Positions 24,140 to 32,515 of a DNA stretch of 64,000 nt are shown here, in pieces. The notes beneath the pieces were generated by a model. It had not been told where the DNA came from. It did not search any database and saw nothing but the letters and a program-made list of their open reading frames with translations. The stretch is from Roseomonas populi. Its GTDB lineage: Bacteria > Pseudomonadota > Alphaproteobacteria > Acetobacterales > Acetobacteraceae. The stretch lies in the NCBI RefSeq assembly GCF_024594815.1, contig NZ_JANJOU010000001.1, forward strand, positions 310,001 to 374,000. Direction: 5' to 3'. The position numbers were made by a program, and so were the translations under genes. Position 1 is the first letter of the stretch. Each line of letters starts with the position of its first letter.

Positions 24140-25288
24140 TCAGCCGGCCGCGAAGTTCGGGTGCACCACCTGGCCGCCGCGCGTGAGCATCACGCCGCGA
24201 ACGAGGTCGTCCTCCGCCGGAAGGGCCGGCTTGGAGGAGTCCTTGTCCCAGAAGGTGGTCAGAAAGGTCAGGAGGTTGCGGGCGTAGAGGCTGCTGGCCG
24301 CGGCGGGGATGCGCGCGGGCCAGTTGCGCCAGCCCAGGATGATGACGCCGTTCTCCGTCACCACCCGCTCGCCGGGCTTGGTCAGGGCGCAGTTGCCGCC
24401 CGCGTCGGAGGCGATGTCCACGATGACGGAGCCGGGCTTCATGGAGGCGACCATGGCCTTCGTGACCAGGATCGGGGCGCGGCGGCCCTGCACCAAGGCC
24501 GTGCAGACCACGATGTCCATCTTGGCGATGGCGCCGGCCACGACCTCGGCCTGCTTGGCAAGGAATTCGGGGCTCATCGCCTTGGCGTAGCCGCCTGAAG
24601 TCTGGGCGGCCTTCGATTCCTCGTCCTCGTAGCCGACGAAGCTGGCGCCGAGGGACTTGATCTCCTCCTTCGCGGCCGGGCGCACGTCCGTCGCGGAGAC
24701 GCGGCCGCCGAGGCGGCGGGCGGTGGCGATGGCCTGCAGCCCGGCCACGCCCGCACCCATCACCAGCACGTTCGCGGCAGGGATGGTGCCGGCCGCCGTC
24801 ATCAGCATGGGGAAGGCCTTGTCGAAGGCCGCCGCGCCCTCGATCACCGCGCGGTAGCCCGCGAGGTTCGCCTGGGAAGAGAGCACGTCCATGCTCTGCG
24901 CGCGGGTGGTGCGGGGCAGCAGCTCCATCGCCGCGGCGTCCACCCCGGCGGCGGCCATCCGGGCCACCGAATCCTTGTCCGCGCCCATGGTGGCGATCAC
25001 CAGCGCGCCGCGCGGGATCAGGGCGAGCTCGTCGGGCCCTTCCTCCCCCTCCGCCAGCGGGGCGCGGACCTTCAGCACGATTCCCGCGCCGGAGAGGGCG
25101 GACGCGGCGTCGGGCGAGACCTCCGCCCCGGCCTCGGCATAGGCGGCATCGGGGATGCCGGAGGCGGTGCCCGCCCCGCTCTCCACGGCAACCGTGTTCC
25201 CCAGCGCGATCAGCTTCCTCACCGTCTCCGGCGTCGCCGCCACCCGGGCCTCGTCCGCCCGGCGCTCCTTCAGTACGGCAAGCCGCAT
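24140..25288 (-). CDS. pntAA: NAD(P) transhydrogenase subunit alpha part 1
   Basis: This is the NAD(H)-binding dI subunit of transhydrogenase, 382 residues, related to alanine dehydrogenase. It begins [20 protein letters not shown]. Other markers are [13 protein letters not shown], the Rossmann loop [20 protein letters not shown], the RQD-loop-like [12 protein letters not shown], and [15 protein letters not shown]. The ATG at 25288 (MRLAVLKE) is the start; the frame upstream to 25345 has no family match. It is first in the operon. Confidence 0.95.
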   Translation of the reverse strand: MRLAVLKERRADEARVAATPETVRKLIALGNTVAVESGAGTASGIPDAAYAEAGAEVSPDAASALSGAGIVLKVRAPLAEGEEGPDELALIPRGALVIATMGADKDSVARMAAAGVDAAAMELLPRTTRAQSMDVLSSQANLAGYRAVIEGAAAFDKAFPMLMTAAGTIPAANVLVMGAGVAGLQAIATARRLGGRVSATDVRPAAKEEIKSLGASFVGYEDEESKAAQTSGGYAKAMSPEFLAKQAEVVAGAIAKMDIVVCTALVQGRRAPILVTKAMVASMKPGSVIVDIASDAGGNCALTKPGERVVTENGVIILGWRNWPARIPAAASSLYARNLLTFLTTFWDKDSSKPALPAEDDLVRGVMLTRGGQVVHPNFAAG

Positions 25289-25377
25289 GATTCCGTTCCC
25301 GTCGCTTCCTGCACGCAGGATCGCGGGGCGTATCAAAAGCTGCAAGTCCGGAAGGACAGCAGGGGCGGCGGTGCGGG

Positions 25378-26271
25378 TCAGCCCCCCTCCCCGGCCGCTT
25401 CCCGCAGGGCGGCCAGGAAGGCCTCCGCGGCCGGGGAAAGGGTTCGCCCGGCGCGGCGGATGAGGAGGATGTCCCGCCGGATCTCCGGGCGGGCGATCGG
25501 GGCGGCGGCGATTCCGGGCAGGTCGGCCCCGACGGCGGAGGAGGGGAGAATCGCCACGCCCAGCCCGGCCCGCACGAGGCCGAGCGCCGTGCTCATGTAG
25601 GTCACCTCATAGGCCGGGGAGGCGGCCAGGCCCTGCCCGGCGAAGGCGCGGTCCACCAGCACGCGCACGCTGCTCTCGGGGTCGGTGAGGATGAGGGGGC
25701 TTCCCGCGAGGTCCGCCAGGTCCACGGAGGGGCGCCCGGCCAGGGGATGGCCTGCGGGGATGGCGGCCACCATGCGGTCAGCGATGAGCGGGGTCGCCTC
25801 CAGCTCCGTGTCGGCCTCCAGGTCGGTGCCGATCGCCAACTCGACCTCCCCTGCCCTCAGGAGCGCCGCGACGCGCCGGGCCACAGCGTCCCGGATCAGG
25901 ATCTGGATGCCCGGCCGCCTCTCCCGCAGCCGGGCCAGGGCGCGGGGCAGCAGGGTGGTGCCGATGGAGGGCAAGGCGGCCAGCCGCACCGTGCCCACGC
26001 GCTGCGCCGCCACGTCCCGGGCCTGGGTGACCAGCAGGTCGAAGTCGCCGATCAGGCGCTCGAACTCGGCCGCGAGGCGGAGCCCCTCGGCGGTGGGAAG
26101 GGTGCCGCGGGCGCCGCGGTCCAGCAGGCGAAGGCCGAGCGCCTCCTCCAACTGGCGGAGCTGCACTGTCAGGGTTGGTTGGGAGACGCCCAGGGCCTCG
26201 GCAGCCCGCGTGAGGCTGCCGAGGCGGACGGCGGCGACGAAGGCGCGGGCTTGTCGCAGGCTTACGGCCAT
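25378..26271 (-). CDS. LysR family transcriptional regulator
   Basis: A 297-residue LysR-type regulator. The N-terminal winged helix-turn-helix reads LRQARAFVAAVRLGSLTRAA then LGVSQPTLTVQLRQLEEALG. The effector domain follows from about residue 90. It is transcribed divergently from the Bug-AtuA operon, with a 109-bp gap holding a clear inverted repeat. The likely role is control of that operon in response to the imported compound or a breakdown product. Confidence 0.93.
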   Translation of the reverse strand: MAVSLRQARAFVAAVRLGSLTRAAEALGVSQPTLTVQLRQLEEALGLRLLDRGARGTLPTAEGLRLAAEFERLIGDFDLLVTQARDVAAQRVGTVRLAALPSIGTTLLPRALARLRERRPGIQILIRDAVARRVAALLRAGEVELAIGTDLEADTELEATPLIADRMVAAIPAGHPLAGRPSVDLADLAGSPLILTDPESSVRVLVDRAFAGQGLAASPAYEVTYMSTALGLVRAGLGVAILPSSAVGADLPGIAAAPIARPEIRRDILLIRRAGRTLSPAAEAFLAALREAAGEGG

Positions 26272-26291
26272 GGAGTTCCTCTATGGGACCG

Positions 26292-26315
26292 ATCAGAAGC
26301 TTTCAATTGTCTGAT
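26292..26315. promoter_or_regulatory. LysR-type operator between divergent lysR and Bug-AtuA operon
   Basis: ATCAGA (26292-26297) and TCTGAT (26310-26315) form a perfect 6-bp inverted repeat with a 12-nt centre that itself contains the palindrome CAATTG. Spacing and location in the shared 109-bp promoter region are right for a LysR recognition site. Confidence 0.6.
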
Positions 26316-26380
26316 GGCGGGTCGTCGGCTCAACTGGGCGGAGAAGCACGGGCCGCACCCGCCGCACGAGGAAACCTGCC

Positions 26381-27361
26381 ATGAAGTCCCCTGCCGGCAC
26401 GCGCCGGGCCCTGCTCGCCGCCCTTGCCGCCCCTGCCCTTGCCCGCCCGGCCCTGGCCCAGGCGGCTTATCCGAGCAGGCCCATCCGCATGATCGTGCCG
26501 TTCGCCGCGGGGACGAGCACGGACATCATGACCCGCCTCGTCACGCCGCGCATGACGGAGGAGCTGGGGCAACCGATCGTGGTGGAGAACCGGCCGGGCG
26601 CGGGCGGGATCGTGGGATCGGACGCCGTCGCGAAATCAGCGCCGGATGGGTACAACCTGTGCATGGGGTCCATCGCGTCCCACTCGGTGAATGCGACGCT
26701 GATCAAGACCATCCCCTATGACGTGCTGCGGGATTTCACGCCCGTCTCGCTCGTCACCAATGCGCCGAACCTGCTCGTCGTCGGCAATTCCGTGCCGGCG
26801 AAGAACCTGCCGGAGTTCATCGCCTGGGCGAAGACGCAGCGGAGCGTGGCCTATGCCTCGGCGGGGAACGGCACGTCCTCGCACCTCGCGGGGGAGTTGC
26901 TGAAGCTGCGGACGGGCGCGCCGCTGGAACACGTGCCCTACCGCTCCGCGCCCCAGGCGCTGACGGACGTGATCTCCGGCCAGGTGCCGATGACGATCTA
27001 CCAGGTGACGGCGGTGCTGCCCTTCGTGCGGGACGGGAAGATGCAGGCGCTGGCCGCCACCTCCGCCAAGCGGCTGGAGTGGACGCCGGAGGTGCCGACC
27101 GCGATCGAGCAGGGGATCGCCGACTTCGACGTCTCGGCGTGGCACGGACTTTTCGCGCCCGCCAACCTGCCGGCGCCGATCCTGGAGAAGGTTTATGCGG
27201 CGCTGAACAAGGCGCTGACGGACACGGCGCTGCGGCCGAAACTGGTGGAGCAGGGGCTGGAGCCGGTGGGGATGCCGCCCGCGCAGTTCCGGCCCTTCCT
27301 TGAGGGTGACATCGCCAAGTGGCGCGAGGTGATCCGCGCCGCCGACATCAAGGCGGACTGA
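26381..27361 (+). CDS. Bug family (TctC-like) solute-binding protein
   Basis: A periplasmic binding protein of the tripartite tricarboxylate transporter family, 326 residues. The signal peptide is MKSPAGTRRALLAALAAPAL with cleavage near ALAQA. The mature start YPSRPIRMIVPFAAGTSTDI and the later block VVENRPGAGGIVGSDAVAK are the Bug ligand loops. HVPYRSAPQALTDVISGQV is also typical. No TctA/TctB genes adjoin. It overlaps atuA (TGATG), so its ligand is probably a substrate of the AtuA pathway. Confidence 0.93.
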   Translation: MKSPAGTRRALLAALAAPALARPALAQAAYPSRPIRMIVPFAAGTSTDIMTRLVTPRMTEELGQPIVVENRPGAGGIVGSDAVAKSAPDGYNLCMGSIASHSVNATLIKTIPYDVLRDFTPVSLVTNAPNLLVVGNSVPAKNLPEFIAWAKTQRSVAYASAGNGTSSHLAGELLKLRTGAPLEHVPYRSAPQALTDVISGQVPMTIYQVTAVLPFVRDGKMQALAATSAKRLEWTPEVPTAIEQGIADFDVSAWHGLFAPANLPAPILEKVYAALNKALTDTALRPKLVEQGLEPVGMPPAQFRPFLEGDIAKWREVIRAADIKAD

Positions 27362-28716
27362 TGATGCTGCGGATCGGCTGCGGCTCCGGCTTTTCCGGGG
27401 ACCGGATCGACGCGCCCATTCCCGTGGTCGCCGCGCTCGCGGCGGCCGGCGGGCCGGCGGCGCTCATGCTGGAGTGCCTGGGGGAGCGGACCCTGGCGCT
27501 GGCCCAGGGGGAGCGGCTGAGGAATCCGGACCACGGCTACGAGCCGATGCTGGAGGCACTGCTGCGACCGATCCTGAAGACCTGCCGGGAGCACCGCATC
27601 CCCATCGTGACGAATGGCGGCGCGGCCAATCCCCGGGCCGCCGGCCGCGCGGCGCTGCGGCTGGCGGCGGAGCTGGGGATCGAGGGGCTTCGCGTGGCCG
27701 TGGTGGAGGGGGACGACGTGCGGGGCACCGATGCGCTCGATGACCTCGCGCCCTGGGAGGGCGAGCCGGGCGCGGTGATGGAGAAGGAGAAGGTGATCGC
27801 GGCCAATGTCTATCTCGGGGCGCAGCCGATCGCGCGGGCGCTGCGGGAAGGGGCGGAGGTGGTGATCACCGGGCGGTGCTCGGACCCCGCCCTCGCGCTC
27901 GGGCCGATGATCGCGCATTTCGGCTGGGCGGAGGATGACTGGGACCGGCTGGCGGCGGGAACGGCCTGCGGGCACCTGCTGGAATGCGGGAGCCAGGTGA
28001 CGGGGGGGTACTTCGCCGACCCTGGCGTGAAGGACGTGGAGGGAATGGCGGAGATCGGCTTCCCGATCGCGGAGATCGACGGGGATGGCGGCTTCACCAT
28101 TACCAAGCCGTCCGGCACGGGCGGGCTGGTGGACCTCCGGACGGTGAAGGAGCAGCTGCTCTACGAAATCCATGATCCCGCCGCCTACCTGACGCCCGAC
28201 GTGGTGCTGGACATCACGGAAGTTGAGCTGGAGCAGGAAGGGCCGGACCGGGTGCGGGTGCGGGGATGCCGCGGCAAGCCGCGGCCGGACCGGCTGAAAG
28301 CCACCGTCTCCTTCCCCGGCGGATGGCTGGGCGAGGGCGAGATCTCCTATGCCGGGCCGAATGCGCGGGCGCGGGCGGAGCTGGCCGGGCGGACCTTGCT
28401 GGAGCGCGCCCGGAACCTTGGGCTTGAGGGCCGCGCGCGGCTGGACCTGATCGGCGTGGCGAGCGTGCACGAGGGCGATTCGGGCGCGCTGCGCGGGGTG
28501 CGGCGGGACGAGCCGGCCGAGGTGCGGCTGCGGCTTTCCCTGGCGACGGAGGCCCGCGCGCCTGCGGAGCGGGCGACACGGGAGGTGCTGGCGCTGCTGT
28601 GCTGCGGGCCGGCCGGGGGCGGCGGGGCGCGCATGCGCGTAGTGGACCGGGTGCGAACCCTCTCCTTCCTCGTGCCGCGCGAGCGCGTGCACCCGACGGT
28701 GGAGTTCGTGGCGTGA
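27361..28716 (+). CDS. Acyclic terpene utilization AtuA family protein (DUF1446)
   Basis: A 451-residue AtuA/DUF1446 protein. In Pseudomonas AtuA belongs to the citronellol/geraniol catabolic cluster; its exact reaction is not settled. Markers are the N-terminal IGCGSGFSGDRIDA, the block IVTNGGAANPRAA, ITGRCSDPALALGPM and GYFADPGVKDVEGMAEIGFP. The ATG at 27361 overlaps the Bug stop. The C-terminal AtuA domain is on a separate overlapping gene (28713). A longer frame from 27319 overlaps the Bug gene and is not used. Confidence 0.85.
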   Translation: MMLRIGCGSGFSGDRIDAPIPVVAALAAAGGPAALMLECLGERTLALAQGERLRNPDHGYEPMLEALLRPILKTCREHRIPIVTNGGAANPRAAGRAALRLAAELGIEGLRVAVVEGDDVRGTDALDDLAPWEGEPGAVMEKEKVIAANVYLGAQPIARALREGAEVVITGRCSDPALALGPMIAHFGWAEDDWDRLAAGTACGHLLECGSQVTGGYFADPGVKDVEGMAEIGFPIAEIDGDGGFTITKPSGTGGLVDLRTVKEQLLYEIHDPAAYLTPDVVLDITEVELEQEGPDRVRVRGCRGKPRPDRLKATVSFPGGWLGEGEISYAGPNARARAELAGRTLLERARNLGLEGRARLDLIGVASVHEGDSGALRGVRRDEPAEVRLRLSLATEARAPAERATREVLALLCCGPAGGGGARMRVVDRVRTLSFLVPRERVHPTVEFVA

Positions 28717-29024
28717 TCCTGCACCAGCTCGCCCATGCCCGGGCCGGGGACAAGGGCAACCGGCTGAACATCGGCCTTTTCGCGCGCGATCCCCGGCACT
28801 ACCCGCATCTGGCTGCCGAAGTGACGGAGGAGCGGGTGATGGCTCTCTTCGCGCATCGCGGCTGCACGAAGGTGGTGCGCTACGAGTTGCCGCGGCTGCA
28901 CGGGTTCAACTTCGTGCTGGACGACGTGTTGGAGGGTGGCGTGAACGGCGCGCTGAACCTGGACGGGCATGGGAAGACCCTGTCCTTCCTGCTGCTGGGG
29001 ATGGAAATCCCGGCGCCCGGCTGA
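28713..29024 (+). CDS. AtuA C-terminal-domain protein (stand-alone)
   Basis: A 103-residue protein matching the small domain that follows AtuA. It begins MILHQLAHARAGDKGNRLNIG, with the GDKGN motif, and continues with PRLHGFNFVLDDVLEGGVN and LDGHGKTLSFLLLGMEI. A GTG start at 28713 overlaps the AtuA stop, so the two are translationally coupled. In some bacteria the two domains are fused in one protein. Here they are split, and a frameshift is unlikely because both have clean termini. Confidence 0.8.
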   Translation: MILHQLAHARAGDKGNRLNIGLFARDPRHYPHLAAEVTEERVMALFAHRGCTKVVRYELPRLHGFNFVLDDVLEGGVNGALNLDGHGKTLSFLLLGMEIPAPG

Positions 29025-29182
29025 GGGCGGCGCGCACGGATCCTCAGCCCGGAACCGGGATCAATCGGGCGGCCCCTGGGAACCCTCGACGACCCGCAGC
29101 TTCGGCTACCTGACCGAACGTCACGAGCCGCTGACAGTCGCCATCTCTGTTGCGATAGAGAGGCGGGAGCCCAGAAGGCGGC

Positions 29183-30538
29183 CTAGGGGGCCGCCTCGGG
29201 AACGCCCGCCTCGCGCAGGGTGGCGGACTGGCGCGCGGCCAGATCCTCCTCGCGGTAGTCGTCCACCAGCTCGTGGAAGAGCTGGTGCCAGTTCATCTCC
29301 GCCTTGAGGCGCAGGAAGACGCTTCCCAGGCCGACCGCGGCGCGGTCCATCAGCACGAACTCGCGCGGGGGGCGCACGCCGCCGACGCGCTTGAGGCCGG
29401 CATGGACCTCCTCCGCGACCTTGCGGCCGTATTGCGGGTCGTTCGTCTCCTGCACGGGACGGATGCGGTCCTCCAGCAGGGGCTCGTAGAGGAAGCGGGC
29501 CCAGCGGAGGAGGACTTCCATCGTCTCTCGCTTGAGGTCCTTGAAGCCCCAGAGCTCGAAGGCGTGGGCGGCCTTGTCGTTGTCGGAGTCCCGCACCGCC
29601 TCGTAGAGCGTGAGCGTCCCCGTGATGAAGCGGGGCGGGAAGACGCGGATGGCGCCGAAATCCAGCAGGTTGATGCCGCCATCGTTCGGACGGACTTGAT
29701 AGTTCCCGAGATGCGGGTCGCCGTGGATGATGCCGTAGCGGTAGAGCGGCACGTACCAGGCGTGGAACAGCGCCTTGGCGTAGGCGTTTCGCTCCTCCAG
29801 CGAGGGCTCCTCGGAGAGGCGGGTGAGGATGGAGCGGCCGTCCAGCCAGCTCATCGTCAGCAGGCGCTTCGTGGTCAGCGCCTGCACGGGGGTGGGCACG
29901 TGCACATGGGGCTGGTCGCGCAGCATGAGGCCGTAGGCGCGCATCTGCGCGGCCTCGCGCTCGTAATCCAGCTCCTCGCGCAGGCGCTCGCTCAGCTCCT
30001 CGTACACGTCGTCGTGCTGGATGGTGTTGTCCATGCGCGCGTAGAGGCCCATGGCCAGCCGGAGCTGCTTCAGGTCCGCCTCCACCACGCTCGGCATGTC
30101 CGGGTACTGGAGCTTGCAGGCCACGCGCGTGCCGTCCTTCAGCGTCGCGCGGTGGACCTGGCCGAGGGAGGCGGCGGCGGCGGCCTCGCGCCCGAAATCG
30201 GTGAAGTTGGACTCCCAGGCCGGGCCAAGCTCCGTGCCCATGCGGCGGCGGACGAAGGCCCAGCCCATGGGCGGGGCATTGGCCTGCAGGGAGGCGAGCT
30301 GCTGTGCGTACTCCTCCGGCAGGGCGTTCGGCACGGTGGACAGGAACTGCGCCACCTTCATCAGCGGGCCCTTCAGCCCGCCGAGGATGGATTTCAGGTC
30401 CTCGGCATGGGCCGCCTTGTCGGTCTTGATGCCGAGGAAGCGCTCCCCCGCCACGCGCGCCGCGATGCCGCCCACGGCGCCCGATGTGCGGGCCATGCGG
30501 CGGATCTCGCCGAAAAGGGAATTCTCCCGGTCAGCCAT
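29183..30538 (-). CDS. AarF/ABC1/UbiB family kinase-like protein
   Basis: A 451-residue atypical protein-kinase-like (UbiB/ADCK) protein; members support ubiquinone biosynthesis or lipid homeostasis. The Ala-rich loop AAAAASLGQVHRATL, catalytic HGDPHLGNY and metal-binding LLDFGAIR are present. The N-terminal KxGQ motif is replaced by MKVAQFLSTVP, a common variant in some bacterial subfamilies. There is no C-terminal membrane anchor, unlike E. coli UbiB. Its start overlaps the pepF stop by eight bases, so the two are co-translated. Confidence 0.88.
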   Translation of the reverse strand: MADRENSLFGEIRRMARTSGAVGGIAARVAGERFLGIKTDKAAHAEDLKSILGGLKGPLMKVAQFLSTVPNALPEEYAQQLASLQANAPPMGWAFVRRRMGTELGPAWESNFTDFGREAAAAASLGQVHRATLKDGTRVACKLQYPDMPSVVEADLKQLRLAMGLYARMDNTIQHDDVYEELSERLREELDYEREAAQMRAYGLMLRDQPHVHVPTPVQALTTKRLLTMSWLDGRSILTRLSEEPSLEERNAYAKALFHAWYVPLYRYGIIHGDPHLGNYQVRPNDGGINLLDFGAIRVFPPRFITGTLTLYEAVRDSDNDKAAHAFELWGFKDLKRETMEVLLRWARFLYEPLLEDRIRPVQETNDPQYGRKVAEEVHAGLKRVGGVRPPREFVLMDRAAVGLGSVFLRLKAEMNWHQLFHELVDDYREEDLAARQSATLREAGVPEAAP

Positions 30539-32375
30539 CCGCGCGCTCCAGCTCGTCGATGAAGCCCGCGATCACGTCCAGGCCGCGCTTCCAGAAGCGG
30601 GGGTTGGAGGCGTCGAGGCCGAAGGGCGCCAGCAATTCCTTGTGGCGCAGCGTGCCGCCTGCGCGGAGTAGGTCCAGGTACTTGCCGGCGAAATCCGGCA
30701 CCGCCCCGTCCTGGTACACGCCGTAGAGGGCGTTCACCAGGCAGTCCCCGAAGGCATAGGCATAGACGTAGAAGGGCGTGTGCACGAAGTGCGGCACGTA
30801 GGACCAGTACACGCCGTAGTCGGGCGTGAAGTCGAAGGCCGGGCCGAGGCTTTCCGTCTGCACCCGCATCCAGAGGGCGGCGATCTCCTCCGAGGAGAGC
30901 TCGCCCTTGCTGCGGGCGTCGTGCAGCAGCGTCTCGAAGCGGTAGAAGGCGATCTGGCGCACCACCGTGTTCAGCATGTCCTCCACCTTGGAGGCGAGCA
31001 TCAGGCGGCGGCGCGCGGGATCCGTCTCGGCGTCCAGCATGGCGCGGAAGGTCAGCATCTCGCCGAAGACGGAGGCGGTCTCGGCCAGCGTCAGCGGCGT
31101 GCCGGACATCAGGTAGCCCTGGTCGGCGGCCAGGCGCTGGTGGACGCCGTGGCCCAGCTCATGCGCCAGCGTCATCACGTCCCGCGTCTTCCCGTGGTAG
31201 TTCACCAGCAGGTAGGGATGGGCGGAGGGCACGGTGGGGTGCGCGAAGGCGCCGCTGGCCTTGCCCGGGCGAAGCGCGGCGTCGATCCAGGGCTTGTCGA
31301 AGAAGTCGCGGCCGAGCGCCGAGAGCTCCGGGCTGAAGGCGGCGTAGGCGTTCAGCACCTGGTCGCGCGCGGCTTCCCAGGAGATGGCGCGGTCCACGTC
31401 ACCGGGCAGCGGCGCGTTGCGATCCCAGTGCTTCAGCTTGTCCAGGCCCAGCCAGCGGGCCTTCATGGCGTAGTAGCGGTGCGACAGGCGCGGGTAGCTC
31501 TCCACCACGGCGGAAACGAGGGCGTCCACCACCTCGTCCTCCACCATGTTGGCGCGGTTGCGGGAGGTGCCGGGGCGCGGGTAGTTGCGCCAGCCGTCGA
31601 TGATCTCCTTGTCCTTCGCCAGCGTGTTGGTGATGAGGGAGAAGAGGCGGATGTTGTCGCCGAAGGCTTTCGAGACGCCGGTGGCCGCGGCCTCGCGCAC
31701 CGCGCGGTTCGGATCCGACAGCAGGTTCAGCGCGGCGGAGACGGTCAGCTCCTCCGCCCGGCCCTCCCGCGTCACGGGCACGCGCATATGGGCCACCGTC
31801 TCGTCGAAGAGGCGGTTCCAGGCGGAGCGGCCGGTCACCTCCTTCTCGTGCAGCAGCTTCTCCACCTCGTCCGAGAGCTGGTGCGGGCGGAAGACGCGCA
31901 GGTCGCGCAGCCAGGGGCGCCAGCGGGCCAGTGCCGGGGAGCCGGCGATGCGGCCCTCCAGCAGGCCGTCGTCCAGCCGGTTCAGCTCCAGCGTGAAGAA
32001 GAGCAGGTGGCTGCCGATGCCGGTCACCCGCTCCTGCATGGTCTGGTAGAAGCGCCCGTTCTCCGCGTTCTGCGCGTCGCCGCTGAAGAGCAGCTGGGCG
32101 TAGGACATCACGCGGCCGATGATCTCCTCGATCCGCTCGTACTCGCGCAGCGCCGCGGCCAGGGCATCTCCGGAGAGGGAGGCGAGGCGGCCGGCATGGG
32201 CGGATTCGAAGGCCTGGGCGGCGCGCTCGGCGGCATCCAGATCGGCGGCCAGCGCGGGGTCGTCGGGGCGGGCGTAGAGGTCACGCAGGTCCCATTCCGG
32301 CAGGCGCTCCGCCGCCGGGGCGGCGCCGATCCGGGACTCCGTGTCTCGGACTGGCGCGGGGTTTTCACGAGTCAT
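30531..32375 (-). CDS. pepF: Oligoendopeptidase F (M3 family metallopeptidase)
   Basis: A cytosolic zinc peptidase of the M3B family that cleaves oligopeptides, 614 residues. The zinc motif HELGH is at residues 405-409 (LAHELGHGVHQ). Other family blocks are SYAQLLFSGDAQNAENG, FFDKPWIDAALRPGKASGAF and YAYAFGDCLVNALY. The ATG at 32375 starts the homologous region; an open frame continues 119 codons upstream through the divergent acyl-CoA ligase promoter and is not coding. It is followed by the ABC1 kinase gene. Confidence 0.93.
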   Translation of the reverse strand: MTRENPAPVRDTESRIGAAPAAERLPEWDLRDLYARPDDPALAADLDAAERAAQAFESAHAGRLASLSGDALAAALREYERIEEIIGRVMSYAQLLFSGDAQNAENGRFYQTMQERVTGIGSHLLFFTLELNRLDDGLLEGRIAGSPALARWRPWLRDLRVFRPHQLSDEVEKLLHEKEVTGRSAWNRLFDETVAHMRVPVTREGRAEELTVSAALNLLSDPNRAVREAAATGVSKAFGDNIRLFSLITNTLAKDKEIIDGWRNYPRPGTSRNRANMVEDEVVDALVSAVVESYPRLSHRYYAMKARWLGLDKLKHWDRNAPLPGDVDRAISWEAARDQVLNAYAAFSPELSALGRDFFDKPWIDAALRPGKASGAFAHPTVPSAHPYLLVNYHGKTRDVMTLAHELGHGVHQRLAADQGYLMSGTPLTLAETASVFGEMLTFRAMLDAETDPARRRLMLASKVEDMLNTVVRQIAFYRFETLLHDARSKGELSSEEIAALWMRVQTESLGPAFDFTPDYGVYWSYVPHFVHTPFYVYAYAFGDCLVNALYGVYQDGAVPDFAGKYLDLLRAGGTLRHKELLAPFGLDASNPRFWKRGLDVIAGFIDELERADG

Positions 32376-32515
32376 TCGGTCGGGACGCCTTGTGGTATCG
32401 GGATTCTCCCCCCCGATATAAGCCCGTGCCAAGGTGAGCCAAGGGCGGCCGGGGCGGAAGCACGGGCGGAACACCCCTTGGGGGTGGCCCGGACCGAACG
32501 GGGATGGGGAGCGGA

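Noticed and set aside
29025-29182. Gap between the AtuA-C gene and the ABC1 kinase gene as a possible gene
   Set aside because: The two genes converge here. No frame with a ribosome site or protein-like composition was found, and no clear terminator hairpin with a T-run was seen.
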